This document shows positions 45,185-54,260 of a DNA stretch of 64,000 nt, piece by piece. A program made the translations under genes and the position numbers. Under the pieces are notes generated by a model. It did no database searches and was not told the DNA's origin. It worked only from the letters and a program-made list of their open reading frames with translations. The stretch is from assembly GCF_020567425.1 (NCBI RefSeq), contig NZ_JAJCVJ010000002.1:1157068-1221067 (forward strand). Reading direction: 5' to 3'. Position 1 is the first letter of the stretch. Every line of letters starts with the position of its first letter. This DNA is from Salinirubrum litoreum (GTDB lineage: Archaea; Halobacteriota; Halobacteria; Halobacteriales; Haloferacaceae).

Positions 45185-45676
45185 ATGCCAAGCCCCGACT
45201 CCGACGACACGCCCTCCCTCCTCCCGACACTCGCAGTCGCACTCGTCGCCCTCGTCGTCGGCGGCGACCTCCTGCTCCTCGCGCTCCCCGCTCCCGACGC
45301 TCTCCGACACCTGCTCGTCGGGAGCGCGGTCCTCGCGGGCGTGCTGGTCGTCGCCGTCGGTGTCCGACGCTCCCCGACCGCCGGTGTCGCGGCACTGCTC
45401 GTGCTCCCGCCGGTCGGCGTCTACGCGTACACCGGTCTCCTGCTCCCGTGGACACGACTGTCCTTCTGGGTCGGGCAGACACTCGTCGAACTGACGCTGA
45501 CGGTGCCGGTCGTCGGCGGCGTCCTCGCGCAACTGCTGTTCGCCGGCGTCACGCTCTCCCAGGCGACGCTCGAACGCGCCTTCGTGCTCCACTACGCGGT
45601 CGTCGCACTCGCCGGTCTCGCGTGCTGTGGGGCGGCGGCACCGACACTCGCGCGCAGACTGGCGCGCGAGAACTGA
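45185..45676 (+). CDS. Minimal cytochrome b-like four-helix membrane protein
   Basis: A 163-residue membrane protein with four predicted helices (about 13-34, 40-60, 66-88, 133-153). The sequence AYTGLLLPWTRLSFWVGQ (81-98) matches the helix C/cd1 region of cytochrome b/b6 (usually TGYxLPWxQxSFW), and PVVGGVLAQLLFAG then ATLERAFVLH matches the D-helix approach. His136 lies 44 residues after the aligned Ser-Phe-Trp block, as does bovine His182 by my recollection of the bovine sequence. A His14-later partner is absent (Ala150). It therefore looks like a reduced cytochrome b N-terminal domain. Annotation is inferred from motif similarity. Confidence 0.6.
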   Translation: MPSPDSDDTPSLLPTLAVALVALVVGGDLLLLALPAPDALRHLLVGSAVLAGVLVVAVGVRRSPTAGVAALLVLPPVGVYAYTGLLLPWTRLSFWVGQTLVELTLTVPVVGGVLAQLLFAGVTLSQATLERAFVLHYAVVALAGLACCGAAAPTLARRLAREN

Positions 45677-45842
45677 GCGTGTCGGCGGCCGAGCAGAAAA
45701 GTAAGTTTCCCGATATGTCTTCGGCGGACAGATCGGGTCGAGCCCCTTTCCGTCACGCGAAAAACCACTACTCGGATAGTGATATTAGCATAAATTTTCC
45801 CTCACTCAAAGTTATGTCCCTCCGGTTCGTCGGACCGTGTGC

Positions 45843-46190
45843 ATGACCGACACGTCGACACTGTTCGAGTTGCTGGCGAGTCGCCAGCGTCGGCGCCTGT
45901 TGTTCCTCCTGTGTGATGCCGAGTCGGTCGAGGTTCCGGACGGCCTCCAGTCGCGGAGTGCAGCGGCGATGACGAACGGTGACTCCTCGAAGTCCCCGAA
46001 CCACACTGTCCCGAGCGACCTCGCGGTCGAACTTCACCACACGCACCTCCCGAAACTCGCGGCGGCCGACCTGATCGAGTGGGATCAGTCCGCCGAGGCC
46101 GTCAGACGCGGCCCGGAGTTCGGCGAAGTCGAACCGGCACTCGACACCCTTCGACAGAACGCCCCTGCGTTCCCTTCGGACGTGTTCTGA
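45843..46190 (+). CDS. DUF7344-like winged-helix domain protein
   Basis: A 115-residue protein starting TDTSTLFELLASRQRRRLLFLL, then a Ser/Asn-rich linker, a helix LAVELHHTHLPKLAAADLIEWD and a short tail. This layout resembles the haloarchaeal DUF7344 group of small HTH proteins (family name from memory). A TATA-like gttatgtc near 45813 lies about 30 bases before ATG 45843, with an AT-rich tract (gatattagcataaatttt) further upstream. Probably a transcriptional regulator. Confidence 0.7.
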   Translation: MTDTSTLFELLASRQRRRLLFLLCDAESVEVPDGLQSRSAAAMTNGDSSKSPNHTVPSDLAVELHHTHLPKLAAADLIEWDQSAEAVRRGPEFGEVEPALDTLRQNAPAFPSDVF

Positions 46191-46280
46191 CCTGCTGGCA
46201 CGACTCGACGCGGCCACTCTCGACAGTCGGGTGTGACAACCGACCACACGGTTATGGCGTCGGACGGCGTACCCGGTGGT

Positions 46281-46550
46281 ATGCCCGACACCAAAGAGGG
46301 CAGAGAACGACAGGCCCGACAGGCGGAGCGCCGTCGGATGCGCCGAGACATCGAGGAGGCCCGCGAGCGTCTCGACGAGGACGAACCGCGAGCAGAGGAG
46401 AGCGAGGAGGGTGAGGCGGACCTCCTCGCGGACGACGAGACTGCGGCGGCCGCGACCGACGAGACCAGTGCCGGCGACGAGAGCGAAGACACCGAGACGC
46501 CAGCAGACGCCGGCGAGTCGGCCGATGCGGACGAGGCGACGACCGACTGA
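46281..46550 (+). CDS. Small highly charged acidic protein
   Basis: An 89-residue protein: basic coiled-coil-like start (ERQARQAERRRMRRDIEEAR) followed by an Asp/Glu/Ala/Thr-rich tail. No family is recognised. ATG 46281 has a TATA-like ggttatgg about 30 bases upstream. The low-complexity composition makes it likely to be disordered and haloarchaea-specific. Confidence 0.6.
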   Translation: MPDTKEGRERQARQAERRRMRRDIEEARERLDEDEPRAEESEEGEADLLADDETAAAATDETSAGDESEDTETPADAGESADADEATTD

Positions 46551-46600
46551 CACTCGCGCGCCGACCGAACTCAGACACCGACCGACCCTGCAGACGACAC

Positions 46601-48862
46601 TCAGAGCTTTTGTGCGTCCCGTGCCTGCTGTGCCCGCTCGTCGGCCTGTGCGAGTCGGTTCTCCGTCGCGCGGGCGAGTCCGGGCGGCAGGCCGTCGCGG
46701 GCCGCGGCGAGGCGGTCCTGTGCCCGAACCAGCCGGTCGGCCAGCGCGTCCAGCGCCGCGTCCGCGTTCCCCCGGTCGCCGGCCTCGGCGCGTTCGGCGG
46801 CGCGGCGCGCCTGGTCGGTGATCGCGGCGAGTGCCCGCGTCAGCCCACGCACCGGACCGGGGTCGGGTCGCCCGTCGTCGGTGGCGGTCCCGCCGTCGGT
46901 CGCACCGCTTCCACCGTCGGTGGTGCCGTCGTCACCGCCGGCCGCACCGTCCCCCGACCCGCCGGAACCGGAGCCGTCAGTCGCCGTGGCCGTCGTCTCG
47001 GTCGCGGTCGCCTCGCGCGCCTCGTCTGTCGTCTCCGTCTCGTCCGTCTCCCGTCCGGCGGCCGACGCGATCTGAGCGCGGGTCTCCTCGGACACGTCCG
47101 CGAGATACCTCGCCAGCACCGCCTTCCCGGTGCCGGGGTTCTCGACGCGAACCGACGACTCGTCTCCGGGGTTGACGCGGAACGCACCCACCTCGCTGTC
47201 GCTGTCGCGGACCTCGGTCGTGAACGCGCCGCCCCGGTGGAGGTACACCGCGTCCGGGCCGGACAACGGCGCGTCGTACAGCCGACCGGCGAAGTCGTCG
47301 TCGACCGCGAGGTCGGTCAACTCGCTGTCCGCTTCGCTCGGATCGACCGCCAACTTCACCGCGTCCTCGCGGGCGACGACCGGAATCTCGCCGTCGACGC
47401 CGGCGGTCGTCGGTCCCTCGTCGCCGACCGACACCTGCTCGCTGTGCGGGGCGGTCCCCGCCCGGTTCACCGTCAGTCGGTGGTCGCCGGCCGGCACGTC
47501 CCGGAGGACTGCGGTCCCCCGGAACGTCGGCACCGCCTCGGGATCGCTCTCCAAGAGGACCGCCGACTCGACCGTGCTCTCCTCGGTCGTCAGGCCCTCG
47601 CCCTCGGGCGCGTCGTCGTTCGTCACCGTCTCTCTGACCGACGCGAGCACGGTGTTGACCGGCGAGGGGTCGCCGACGGCGTCGTACCGGTCCGCGAGCG
47701 CCTGCCGGTGGCCGGGGTCGGTGATATCTGCGGCGGGGTTCTCGTACCGCTCCTGTGTCCACGGCGGACTCGTCGTCGTGATGTGGCCCGCGATCGCGTC
47801 CTCTGCGATCTTCGGCACCGCGAACTCGAAGCTCAACTGCGGGCCGGTGAACGCCGCGATCCCCTCCACCTCGCTCGTCGGCGTCAACTCGTAGGGCACG
47901 TCGTCCGACTCGCCGCCGTCCCTGTCGGCGTGGCGGAACCGGATCGCCGTCTCCCGGGCCGGCAGGTCGGTCGGGGGCGACGACAGCGCGTCGAACGACC
48001 GGACCGTCACCGCCTCGCCGACGAGGTCGCGTTCGCCGAGACTCGGCAGGTCGGGGTGCTCGTAGAGCGGCGCGCCGTCGAGTTCCGGGACGACGTAGGG
48101 CAGTCGCGCCCCCTCGTCGCGCGGCAGGCCGTAAGCGACCGGGAGGTCCGCGAGGTCCTCGACGCCCTCCAGTGCGCTGTTGGTGATGTCGGCCAGGCCG
48201 CTCCCGGTCGGGAGGCGGTCGAACCGGTCCTCGCTCTCGTTGAGCGACAGCGCACTGGAGTGTGAGCCGAGTTCCGCGAGGATTCGCGGGACGGTCTCGG
48301 GATCGGGGTCGAGGAACTCGTTGTTCGGCACGCGCCGGGAGTGGGAACTGGCGACGAACAACTGAGGCTCCCCGCTGTCGGTGTCGACGAAGACGTGGAG
48401 CACCTCCCAGTCGTGCCAGTGGAAGTTCGTCGTGAACTGGTCGAACGCCGAGTAGAACCAGTACTGGACGACCGACAGCGGCGAGTCGGCGTAGCCGACG
48501 ACGTTGTAGAACACCGCCGGGTCGGGCGGGGTCTCCGACTCTTGCATCGCCGAGGTGTACCCCTCCAGCGCGTCGAAGCCGTCGACGACCGTCTCGCCGT
48601 CCCGCTCCGATTCGTAGGGTCGCGGGTCGGTCGGGAACCAGCGTTCGTACCGGTCGAAGTACAGCGTCGGCGCGAACCGCTCGGCGAGCGTCTGCGCCTC
48701 GTCGTCGGGGACGGGAGTGGTGTCGCCGTCGTCGGCCGGTTCGGTCGCGCCACAGCCTGCGAGACCGGCGGTGCCCGCGCCCGCCAGCGTGCCGAGGAGT
48801 CGGCGACGCGAGAGGCCGAGGTCGCTCGACTGCGCGGTGTCGTCGGCCACGTTATCGCCCAC
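46601..48862 (-). CDS. Large Tat lipoprotein with a Vps62-like domain
   Basis: A 753-residue secreted protein. The Tat signal with lipobox is SRRRLLGTLAGAGTAGLAG then Cys37. A domain with PTLYFDRYERWFPTDPRPYE, VQYWFYSAFDQFTTNFHWHD and WEVLHVFVD resembles Vps62/DUF946-type proteins of eukaryotes and bacteria (about 48-240). A beta-rich middle (about 430-600, with carboxypeptidase-regulatory-like repeats such as RDVPAGDHRLTVN) follows. A Gly/Ser/Thr linker (about 625-670) then leads to a C-terminal helical coiled coil. Function unknown; it presumably sits outside the cell, lipid-anchored. Confidence 0.75.
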   Translation of the reverse strand: MGDNVADDTAQSSDLGLSRRRLLGTLAGAGTAGLAGCGATEPADDGDTTPVPDDEAQTLAERFAPTLYFDRYERWFPTDPRPYESERDGETVVDGFDALEGYTSAMQESETPPDPAVFYNVVGYADSPLSVVQYWFYSAFDQFTTNFHWHDWEVLHVFVDTDSGEPQLFVASSHSRRVPNNEFLDPDPETVPRILAELGSHSSALSLNESEDRFDRLPTGSGLADITNSALEGVEDLADLPVAYGLPRDEGARLPYVVPELDGAPLYEHPDLPSLGERDLVGEAVTVRSFDALSSPPTDLPARETAIRFRHADRDGGESDDVPYELTPTSEVEGIAAFTGPQLSFEFAVPKIAEDAIAGHITTTSPPWTQERYENPAADITDPGHRQALADRYDAVGDPSPVNTVLASVRETVTNDDAPEGEGLTTEESTVESAVLLESDPEAVPTFRGTAVLRDVPAGDHRLTVNRAGTAPHSEQVSVGDEGPTTAGVDGEIPVVAREDAVKLAVDPSEADSELTDLAVDDDFAGRLYDAPLSGPDAVYLHRGGAFTTEVRDSDSEVGAFRVNPGDESSVRVENPGTGKAVLARYLADVSEETRAQIASAAGRETDETETTDEAREATATETTATATDGSGSGGSGDGAAGGDDGTTDGGSGATDGGTATDDGRPDPGPVRGLTRALAAITDQARRAAERAEAGDRGNADAALDALADRLVRAQDRLAAARDGLPPGLARATENRLAQADERAQQARDAQKL

Positions 48863-48996
48863 CTCGTTGGGCTGCGGGTCGCGGGGCGTCCGGTCGGCCG
48901 GCGGCGGTGTGGCACCGCCGCCGAGTGCCAGTCGCTCGGCGGATCATGCCCCGGGGTAACGACGGGGGGAGAATAGGTCTTCTGACCGACGCCGGC

Positions 48997-50229
48997 TCAA
49001 ACGCCCAGCAGCGTGGCGAACAGTCGGTAGAGCCCGAAGCCGATGCCGACCGACGCCACCAGCGTCAGGAGCCAGAACCCGAGCGTGACACCGATCTTCC
49101 GTCGGGAGACGCCCGCAGACCCGCCCGCGAGGCCGCCGCCGACGACGCCGGAGATGATGATGTTGTTGAACGAGATGGGGATGCCGAGCGCGATGGCCGC
49201 CTGCGCGATGACGAACCCCGGCACCAGCGCGGCGATAGAGCGCCGGACGCCGAGTTGGGCGTACTCCCTGGAAGTCGCCTGCAGGAGTCGCGGCGCGCCC
49301 ATCCACGCCCCGCCGAGGATGCCGACCGCCCCGACCGCCAGCAGGACGATCCCCGGCAGTCCGAGTTCGCCGACGTAGAGGTTCTCCAGCGGACCGGTCG
49401 CCAGGCCGACCTGACTCCCGCCGCTGGAGAAGGCGACGAGACTCCCCAGGAGCACGAGGAAGGTCCGGACGCCGCGCTCGACCGACTGCTGGGTGCGCCG
49501 GCGGACGAACTGGAAGCTGACACCCGCGAGCAGGAGGGTCGCTACCACCGCCACGGGGTCGACACTGCCGACGACCGGCAGGGGGCCGACCGGCAGCAGC
49601 GAGCCGAGACCCACCACGCGCGCAGCGAACCCGGCGAGCGAGGCCTGCGTCGCGTCCGGCGGGGAGGGGATCACGGACAGTTGGAGGTTGGCGACGATGC
49701 CCCCGACCAGCCCCGCGAGCAGTGGCACGCCGACCGTCTCGGGGATGTCGTCCCGGCGGAGCAGCGTCGCGGTGAGGTAGGCGAGTCCACCCGACACCGG
49801 CGGCACGAGCACCCAGAAGGTGCCGATGCGGCGGTAGGTGTCGAACGCCGGGTCGCCGCCCAGCGAGAGGCCGACGCCGATCATCGCCCCGGTGGTGGCG
49901 AACGCGGCCGGCACCGGGTAGCCGGAGTAGACGCCGAAGGCCATGAACGCGGTCGCGGTCAGCAGGCCGGCGGTCGCCGCCAGCGACGTGATCGCCACGC
50001 CGTCGATCAGCCCCGCGCCGACCGTCTCGGAGATGCTCCCGCCCTGCGTCAGCGCGCCGAGTGCCGCGAGGATGCCGATGAGGAAGGCGGCCCGCATCGT
50101 GGAGATGGCGTTCGCCCCGATCGCGGGGGCGAAGGGCGGCGAGTTGCTGTTCGCACCGAGCGCCCACGCGGTCCCCAGCGCGGTCAGGGTGGCGAGCGCG
50201 AACAGCGCCCAGAAGGTCACCGTCGCCAT
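48997..50229 (-). CDS. Inorganic phosphate transporter family protein (PiT-like)
   Basis: A 410-residue membrane protein with about ten helices. It has duplicated PiT-type signature blocks: GANSNSPPFAPAIGANAIST near the N-terminus, where GANDxxNAFG is usual, and PISFNNIIISGVVGGGL in the C-terminal half. PiT proteins are phosphate symporters, but the variant signature leaves the substrate uncertain. ATG 50229 was preferred to an in-frame ATG 11 codons upstream. It is followed upstream on the same strand by a UspA-like gene, ending 58 bases before, which may regulate it. Confidence 0.82.
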   Translation of the reverse strand: MATVTFWALFALATLTALGTAWALGANSNSPPFAPAIGANAISTMRAAFLIGILAALGALTQGGSISETVGAGLIDGVAITSLAATAGLLTATAFMAFGVYSGYPVPAAFATTGAMIGVGLSLGGDPAFDTYRRIGTFWVLVPPVSGGLAYLTATLLRRDDIPETVGVPLLAGLVGGIVANLQLSVIPSPPDATQASLAGFAARVVGLGSLLPVGPLPVVGSVDPVAVVATLLLAGVSFQFVRRRTQQSVERGVRTFLVLLGSLVAFSSGGSQVGLATGPLENLYVGELGLPGIVLLAVGAVGILGGAWMGAPRLLQATSREYAQLGVRRSIAALVPGFVIAQAAIALGIPISFNNIIISGVVGGGLAGGSAGVSRRKIGVTLGFWLLTLVASVGIGFGLYRLFATLLGV

Positions 50230-50287
50230 CGCTCGCTCCCCTCCCGTCGGTCGTCGACGCACGCCGGCGTCGCCGGTCGCAGGCGGT

Positions 50288-51289
50288 TCACCGCCGGATC
50301 AGCTCCCCGAGTCGGTGCCACAGTCCCCCGACCGTGTCGCCGTCGCGGGCGACGAGCAGTGTCTGGTCGGTGCGGGCGACGACCGACCGCGGGACCGACC
50401 CGGCCAGTCGCCGCCGGAGCGGTCCCTGCCGCGTCGCGCCGAAGACGAGCACGTCGTAGTCGTCGGCGTCGGCGACGACCGCGTCGGTCACGTCCGGCGA
50501 CTCGCGGACGACACGCGAGACCGGCACGTCACGACCCAGCGCGTCCACGGCGGCCTGCGCCTCGGCGAGCACCGCCTCGGTGTCCCGGTCGCCGGTCGGC
50601 GTCGCCACCGTGTAGCAGACGACCCGCGCGTCGTTCCGGTCGGCGATGGCGACGGCGACGCGCGCGGAGACGCCGACGTGCGGGCCCCCTGCGACCGGCA
50701 GGAGGACCGACTCGACGCCGTCCGCCTCTCTCCCGATCCGTTCGACGTACAGGTCACACGAGACGCGCTCCACGAGTCGGTCGACGGTCGTCCCGAAGAC
50801 CGCGTCGCGTCGGCTGGTCGCGCCGGTCCACCCGACGACGAGCGCCGAGGGGTCCCACTGGTCGACCGCCGAGACGATGCCGCCCGCGACCGACCGGGCG
50901 ACGACCACCTGTCGGTCGACACCGACGCCGGCCGGGGTCGTCGCACTCGCCAGGAGTTCGTGGCTGTCGTCGGCGAACTCCCGCCGGATCGTCTCGTCGT
51001 CGAAGACGCCGAACGGGGAGTCGTGGGGTTTGACCGCGACCGTGACGATCCGGACCAGTCCGCTCCCGAGGCGGGCGAGGTCGCCGGCAGTCCGGACCAA
51101 CTGCTCGACGTGTGCCGGGTCGCTGACGGCGACCAGCACCGGACCGGCGTCTACCGCGTCGGGCGTGCCTGCGGTGCCGAGCGTGTCGGTCGAGTCCGGC
51201 GTGCCTGCGGTGCCGAGCGTGTCTGCCGAGTCGGGTGTGTCGGCAGTGCCGACCGTCTCGGCGGAGTCGGTCGAGTCCGGCGTGTCCAT
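50288..51289 (-). CDS. UspA-like protein with N-terminal 12-residue repeats
   Basis: A 333-residue protein of two UspA-like domains (about 50-180 and 190-325). The second contains FGATRQGPLRRRLAGSV, similar to the nucleotide-binding G-x2-G-x9-G motif. The N-terminal 48 residues are a tandem 12-residue repeat (consensus DSxDTLGTAGTP) encoded by 36-bp DNA repeats. Soluble Usp pairs like this often accompany membrane transporters in haloarchaea. The transporter at 48997 is encoded 58 bases downstream on the same strand, so the two are probably one operon. Confidence 0.82.
   Translation of the reverse strand: MDTPDSTDSAETVGTADTPDSADTLGTAGTPDSTDTLGTAGTPDAVDAGPVLVAVSDPAHVEQLVRTAGDLARLGSGLVRIVTVAVKPHDSPFGVFDDETIRREFADDSHELLASATTPAGVGVDRQVVVARSVAGGIVSAVDQWDPSALVVGWTGATSRRDAVFGTTVDRLVERVSCDLYVERIGREADGVESVLLPVAGGPHVGVSARVAVAIADRNDARVVCYTVATPTGDRDTEAVLAEAQAAVDALGRDVPVSRVVRESPDVTDAVVADADDYDVLVFGATRQGPLRRRLAGSVPRSVVARTDQTLLVARDGDTVGGLWHRLGELIRR
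51158..51265 (-). repeat. Three tandem 36-bp units inside the UspA-like gene
   Basis: Units begin at 51158, 51194 and 51230. The first two are nearly identical and the third is diverged. They are in frame and give the N-terminal 12-residue repeats. Confidence 0.85.
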
Positions 51290-51370
51290 CGCTCGACCTT
51301 GGATGCGCCCCGTGAAAAGCGTTGGCGCGTCACGCGCCCGACAGACCGGACGCGGGCGTCGATCCGGGGG

Positions 51371-52591
51371 TCACTCGGCGGCCACCACGTCCTCGTCGGT
51401 CGGCCCCTGCCCGTCGAACTCGCGGACGAACCGGTCCAGCGTCCGGGGGTCGTCCGCGCCGGGCAGTCGCCGGTCGGCCGTCTCACACTCGGCGTCGACG
51501 CCGAGTTTCTCGCACACGAGGTCGGCCGTCGCCGCGGCCATCTGCCGGTAGGTCGTCAGCTTTCCGCCGACGATGGAGGCGGCGTTGCCGACGCCGTCGT
51601 CTGCGTGATCCAGTCGGAAGAACCCGCGCGAGATGCCGCGCGCGTTCCGACTCGCCTCGTCGGGCGCGTACAGCGGCCGGACGCCCCACCACTCCCGGAT
51701 CGGGTCGGCGTCCGCCAGCGCCGGGAGCATCTCGGCACACTCCTCGATGGACACCTCGACCTCCCAGCGTTCCTGCTCGTAGTCGTCGGGGTCGTCGACG
51801 CGGACGCTGGTCGTGCCGACGACCGCCTCCGACTCGTGGGGGACGACGATGTCGCCGTCGTCGGGGTCGCGGCACCGGTTCAGGACCGGGCCGAGGCCCT
51901 CGTAGTCGAGCGACACCATCACGCCTCTGGTCGGTTGCATCTCGACGCCGACACCGAGCATCTCGCCGACCGAGCCGGCCCACGCGCCGGCCGCGTTGAC
52001 CACGTAGTCCGGTTCGACCGTGTCGTCGACGTTCCCGCCGAGTCGCACCCCGGTCACGCGCTCGTCGGCGACCGTGATCGACTCCACCGGCGCGTGCGGG
52101 TGGATCGTCGCGCCGTGGTCGCGGGCGTCGGCGGCGTTCGCGGCGACCAGCCGAGAGGGGTAGACGACGCCGTCGGGGACTTCCATCGCGCGTGCCACGT
52201 CGTCTGCGAGGCCGGGGACGCGTTCCTGGGCTGTGGTCGCGTCGAGTCGCTCGACCGGGATCCCGATCTCCTCGCAGGCGTCGTACTTGCGCTCGAAGTA
52301 GTCCGCGTCGTCCTCGGCCAGCGAGACGAACAGGCCGCCGGTGTCGCGGATGCACTCGCCCGCGATGTCGCGGACGATCTCGTTCTCCGCGATGCACTCC
52401 TCCGCGCCGACCGCGTCGGCCTCGGCGTAGCGCGCGCCGCTGTGGAGCAGGCCGTGTGAGGTCCCGGACGCGCCGCTGCCGAGTCCGCCCCTGTCCACCA
52501 GCGTCACGTCCACGCCGCGCAACGCGAGGTCGCGCGCCACGCCCGCACCGGTCGCACCGCCGCCGATCACCAGTACCGTGTTGCGTGCCAT
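51371..52591 (-). CDS. FAD-dependent glycerol-3-phosphate dehydrogenase-like protein
   Basis: A GlpA/GlpD-type flavoprotein of 406 residues. It has the N-terminal FAD motif VLVIGGGATGAGVARDLALR, then SGASGTSHGLLHSGARYA and the C-terminal ASIVGGKLTTYRQMA, which closes the substrate pocket. It lacks the C-terminal extra domain of catabolic GlpA (500-580 residues) and is not beside glpB, glpC or glpK. It may therefore be a stand-alone or divergent dehydrogenase of a related substrate. ATG 52591 fits the FAD motif; the earlier in-frame start does not. Confidence 0.82.
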   Translation of the reverse strand: MARNTVLVIGGGATGAGVARDLALRGVDVTLVDRGGLGSGASGTSHGLLHSGARYAEADAVGAEECIAENEIVRDIAGECIRDTGGLFVSLAEDDADYFERKYDACEEIGIPVERLDATTAQERVPGLADDVARAMEVPDGVVYPSRLVAANAADARDHGATIHPHAPVESITVADERVTGVRLGGNVDDTVEPDYVVNAAGAWAGSVGEMLGVGVEMQPTRGVMVSLDYEGLGPVLNRCRDPDDGDIVVPHESEAVVGTTSVRVDDPDDYEQERWEVEVSIEECAEMLPALADADPIREWWGVRPLYAPDEASRNARGISRGFFRLDHADDGVGNAASIVGGKLTTYRQMAAATADLVCEKLGVDAECETADRRLPGADDPRTLDRFVREFDGQGPTDEDVVAAE

Positions 52592-52764
52592 ACGTTCACT
52601 TGGGTCGAAGCGGCAAGACGTTGACGCCGGTCGCTCGCCGCCGTCGCTCTTCACTCGGGGTGCCGTGAACTCGGTCGCGATCGGTGGCGCGACGAGAATC
52701 TGCGCTGCTGTCGTGAGCGTCGCGTCCTCGCTCCGAGCGGTGACGGCAGTCTCACAGCCTCACG

Positions 52765-54168
52765 CTACTCCACAGCACTCGCCCCGTCCCGAACCAGTCC
52801 GTCGAGAATCTCCGGGGTCGTCGGGTGGTACGACCGGTCCGGAATCTCGCGCACGTCCAGCCCCATCTCCACCGCGAGTTGCATCGTCTTCGCCATCACG
52901 TCGGCGTGCAGATGTAGCCCCTGATACCCCAGCACGGTCCCGTCGGTGCCGACGACCAGCGAGGCCAACCCGCGCGGCGCGTCTTTCGTCTTGAACACCC
53001 CGTCGTCGCTCGCCCGCCGCGTCACGACGTGGTGGTCCAGTCCGGCCTCGACCGCCGACGCGGCCGAGTGGCCGACTCTGGCGTAGGGGTACGTCGCCAG
53101 CGCCGAGAAGACCACGTGGTGGTGGACGTTCTCGTACGCGACTCCCTCTTCGCCGCGAGCGTGCGCGAGGACGTTCTCCGCCGCCGTGAACCCCTGCTCT
53201 TTGGCGACGTGCAGGATCGGTTCCTTCCCGTTCACGTCCCCGACCACGAAGACGCGGTCGTCGTCCCGCGCCTGCATCGTGTCCCGCACCCAGTCCGGTC
53301 CCGGTTCTAGCCCAGTTCGGTCGAGTCCCAGTCCGTCCAGTGCGGGCCGGCGACCGGTGAACAGGAACAGTTCCTCGGCCTCCACGGTCTCCGGTTCCCC
53401 GTCGCGTTCGACGTGGAGGCGGACCCCGCCGTCTGCCGTCTGTTCGACGGACTGCTCGTAGCTGTTCGTCAGAATCTCCACGTCGAACTCGTCGCGGTAG
53501 ATGTCGAGCAGTTCGTCGCCGAAGTCCGGGTCCGCCTCGTCCAGCGGCCGGGCGTCGTGTTCGATCACCGTGATCTCGTCGACGCCCGACTCCCGGAGGT
53601 ACGGCACGAGTTCGAGACCGACGTAGCCGAACCCCATCACGATCCCCGACTCGGGGAGGCTGGTCGCGTCCAGCACGTCCGCGCTGGTCGAGTACGGCAC
53701 CGACTCGATGCCCGGCAGGTCCGGCACGTTGTGGGCCGACCCGGTGGCGATCACGACGTAGTCCGCCTCCATCCGCTCGTCGCCGACCTGCACGACCCGG
53801 TCGTCCACGAACGTCGCCGTCTCGTGGTGGAACTCGACGCCCTCCCGGTCTGCGAGGTCGTGGACCGCCGCCCGGCGGTGCTCCGCGAAGCCCAGCACGT
53901 GGTCGTCTTTCGTCTCGACGACCGCGTCCAGATCGACCTCGGGGGGGTCGCCGACGAGTCGGTGGTCGTGGCGAACGCGGTAGCGGTGTTCGCCGGCCGA
54001 GATGACCTCTTTCGAGGGCATACAACCACGCAGGATACAGAGCCCGCCGCCGGGGTCGCCGTCGTCCACGAGCGTCAGGCGGTCGATCTCGGTGCCGACG
54101 TGGGGTGCCAACTCCCCCGCGACGGCGACTCCCGCGCTCCCGTACGCGCCGACGATCAGAACGTGCAT
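52765..54168 (-). CDS. FAD-dependent NAD(P)-disulfide oxidoreductase (dihydrolipoyl dehydrogenase/mercuric reductase type)
   Basis: A 467-residue pyridine nucleotide-disulfide oxidoreductase. The redox pair is in LCILRGCMPSK (CxxxxC), a variant of the common GGTCLNxGCIPSK, with GGGL before it. The NADH site is GIVMGFGYVGLELVPYL, a second FAD contact is DDDRVFVVGDVNG, and the C-terminal active-site pair is in SYHPTTPEIL. No pyruvate-dehydrogenase-type partner genes are near, so the substrate is not established; haloarchaea have several such paralogues. ATG 54168 begins directly at the FAD motif MHVLIVGAYGSAG. Confidence 0.85.
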   Translation of the reverse strand: MHVLIVGAYGSAGVAVAGELAPHVGTEIDRLTLVDDGDPGGGLCILRGCMPSKEVISAGEHRYRVRHDHRLVGDPPEVDLDAVVETKDDHVLGFAEHRRAAVHDLADREGVEFHHETATFVDDRVVQVGDERMEADYVVIATGSAHNVPDLPGIESVPYSTSADVLDATSLPESGIVMGFGYVGLELVPYLRESGVDEITVIEHDARPLDEADPDFGDELLDIYRDEFDVEILTNSYEQSVEQTADGGVRLHVERDGEPETVEAEELFLFTGRRPALDGLGLDRTGLEPGPDWVRDTMQARDDDRVFVVGDVNGKEPILHVAKEQGFTAAENVLAHARGEEGVAYENVHHHVVFSALATYPYARVGHSAASAVEAGLDHHVVTRRASDDGVFKTKDAPRGLASLVVGTDGTVLGYQGLHLHADVMAKTMQLAVEMGLDVREIPDRSYHPTTPEILDGLVRDGASAVE

Positions 54169-54260
54169 ACCGCGACGACGGCGGGGCGACAAAAAGTCGT
54201 TCCCCCGGTCGTGCGACGTCGGCGTCTGAGCGACTGTTCCCAGACCCTTCTATCGCCGCG

